Source: Syntrophomonadaceae bacterium
GTDB lineage: Bacteria; Bacillota_D; Dethiobacteria; DTU022; UBA8154
Assembly (NCBI GenBank): GCA_007120815.1
Contig: SKMY01000100.1
Location: 1-16,302 of the forward strand
Direction of reading: 5' to 3'
Length of the DNA stretch: 16,302 bases
The position numbers and the translations under genes are program-made. The notes below the pieces were generated by a model that did not search any database, had not been told where the DNA came from, and saw only the letters and a program-made list of their open reading frames with translations. Positions 15,504-16,302 of the stretch are shown one piece after another; within the stretch, counting starts at the first letter, position 1; each line of letters opens with the position of its first letter.

Positions 15504-16302
15504 ATGGAACAAAAAATCATTGTGAATTACGACCCCAAGGAAACCCGGGTTGCTCTGCTGGAGGACGGGAAACCGGTTGAGCTTTACCTGGAGCGGCCCC
15601 TGCGCCAGCGCCTGGTGGGGAACATCTACAAGGGCGTAGTTGAAAACGTGCTGCCGGGGATGCAAGCCGCTTTTGTCAATGTTGGAGAAGAGCGAAACGC
15701 GTTTTTGTACGTGGACGACATTCCCCAGCCGGAAGAGGCCAGTTCGGGTGGAAACCGGTTGCCCATTCAGCGGTTGATCCACGTGGGTGAAGAGGTCATG
15801 GTGCAGGTCATGAAAGAGTCCTTTGGCAGCAAGGGGGCGCGCTTAACCGGGAACATCACCCTGCCCGGCCGATACCTGGTTTTTATGCCGGGGCTCAGCT
15901 ACGTGGGGGTTTCCCGGCGGATTAAAAGCCAGGAAGAGCGGGACCGGTTGAAACAAATTGTAGAATCCCTCAAACCTCTAGATGCGGGGGTCATTATTCG
16001 AACAGCTGCCGAGGGGGCCGATGCCGACTGCCTGGCCAACGACATCCAGTTTTTATCGGGCTTGTGGGAAAAGATCCAGCGGTCTTTTAAGCGGGAAGAT
16101 TCCACCATGCTGCTCCACCAGGACGTTGCCCTGATCTACCGTATCGTAAGGGACCTTTTCAACGACAAGATTAACAAATTTCTTATCGACAGCAAGCAGG
16201 AGTATCACAAGGTGATGGAGATTTTGGATTACCTCTCCCCTCACTTGAAAGAGCGGGTGGAGTACTTCAAGGAGAAGGAGCCCATTTTTGAGCGGTTCCA
16301 TA
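15504..16302 (+). CDS. rng: Ribonuclease G (RNase E/G family), N-terminal part, runs off the window
   Basis: RNA endonuclease of the RNase E/G family, which matures rRNA and decays mRNA. The frame is open from ATG 15504, behind AAGAAGGGA (15491-15499), to the right edge, 266 codons of an expected roughly 480-560. The N-terminal MEQKIIVNYDPKETRVALLE is typical. It is followed by the S1 domain with RLVGNIYKGVVENVLPGMQ, AAFVNVGEERNAFLYVDDI, then VMVQVMKESFGSKGARLTGN and IRTAAEGADADCLANDI (the 5'-sensor/RNase H-like region begins here). The catalytic Asp residues and zinc-link Cys pair would lie beyond the edge. It is 27 bp downstream of the DUF2344 gene and probably in the same operon. In relatives rplU and rpmA often follow. 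Confidence 0.93.
   Translation, partial: MEQKIIVNYDPKETRVALLEDGKPVELYLERPLRQRLVGNIYKGVVENVLPGMQAAFVNVGEERNAFLYVDDIPQPEEASSGGNRLPIQRLIHVGEEVMVQVMKESFGSKGARLTGNITLPGRYLVFMPGLSYVGVSRRIKSQEERDRLKQIVESLKPLDAGVIIRTAAEGADADCLANDIQFLSGLWEKIQRSFKREDSTMLLHQDVALIYRIVRDLFNDKINKFLIDSKQEYHKVMEILDYLSPHLKERVEYFKEKEPIFERFH

Overview
The window (about 16.3 kb, moderately GC-rich) looks like chromosomal DNA from an endospore-forming Firmicute of the Clostridia, most like the Desulfotomaculum/Pelotomaculum/Peptococcaceae group. This is inferred from the gene order apbE - Gx transporter - maf - radC - mreBCD - PBP2 - rodA - SpoIVFA/SpoIVFB - TIGR03960 radical SAM - DUF2344 - RNase G, from strong Shine-Dalgarno sites with several TTG/GTG starts, and from the sporulation protease pair. 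All credible genes are on the + strand.

Layout. Positions 1-~190 hold an AT-richer fragment of a secreted beta-domain protein. It runs abruptly, in a different frame, into the 5'-truncated C-terminus of what is probably a complex-I-type (NuoL/HyfB-like) membrane subunit (to 1044), which carries four 25-residue repeats. A 300-bp gap follows with one short repeat module. Next come an ApbE flavin transferase lipoprotein (1345-2373), a 390-bp structured repeat, a Gx-transporter/EetB-like membrane protein (2797-3339), maf (3365-3925) and radC (3936-4631). A clear promoter region (4632-4810) leads to the cell-shape cluster: mreB (4811-5845), a second 390-bp copy of the repeat inserted between mreB and mreC, mreC (6323-7231), mreD (7253-7795), mrdA/PBP2 (7826-9682) and rodA (9709-10812). 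The minCDE genes that I recall lying in this cluster in related genomes are not here. Next is a SpoIVFA-like degenerate LytM protein and a SpoIVFB-like site-2 protease (10884-12678). A second promoter region with an unusual polypurine leader (12679-12931) precedes the radical SAM gene, the overlapping DUF2344 gene and the start of rng, which runs off the right edge.

How they work together. MreB, MreC, MreD, PBP2 and RodA form the elongasome: cytoplasmic filament, scaffold, transpeptidase and SEDS glycosyltransferase. SpoIVFA/SpoIVFB would control pro-sigma-K processing during sporulation. ApbE and the EetB-like protein suggest extracytoplasmic flavinylation or redox chemistry. Maf and RadC are housekeeping neighbours typical of the mre locus.

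The most unusual element is the ~390-bp interspersed repeat. It has a conserved head module, 18-bp direct repeats at both ends, and several hairpins conserved between copies. It occurs twice nearly complete and once as a solo head, always just downstream of a coding region, and it splits the mre operon. The best candidates for something undescribed are this repeat family, the repeat-bearing C-terminus at the left end, and the polypurine leader.
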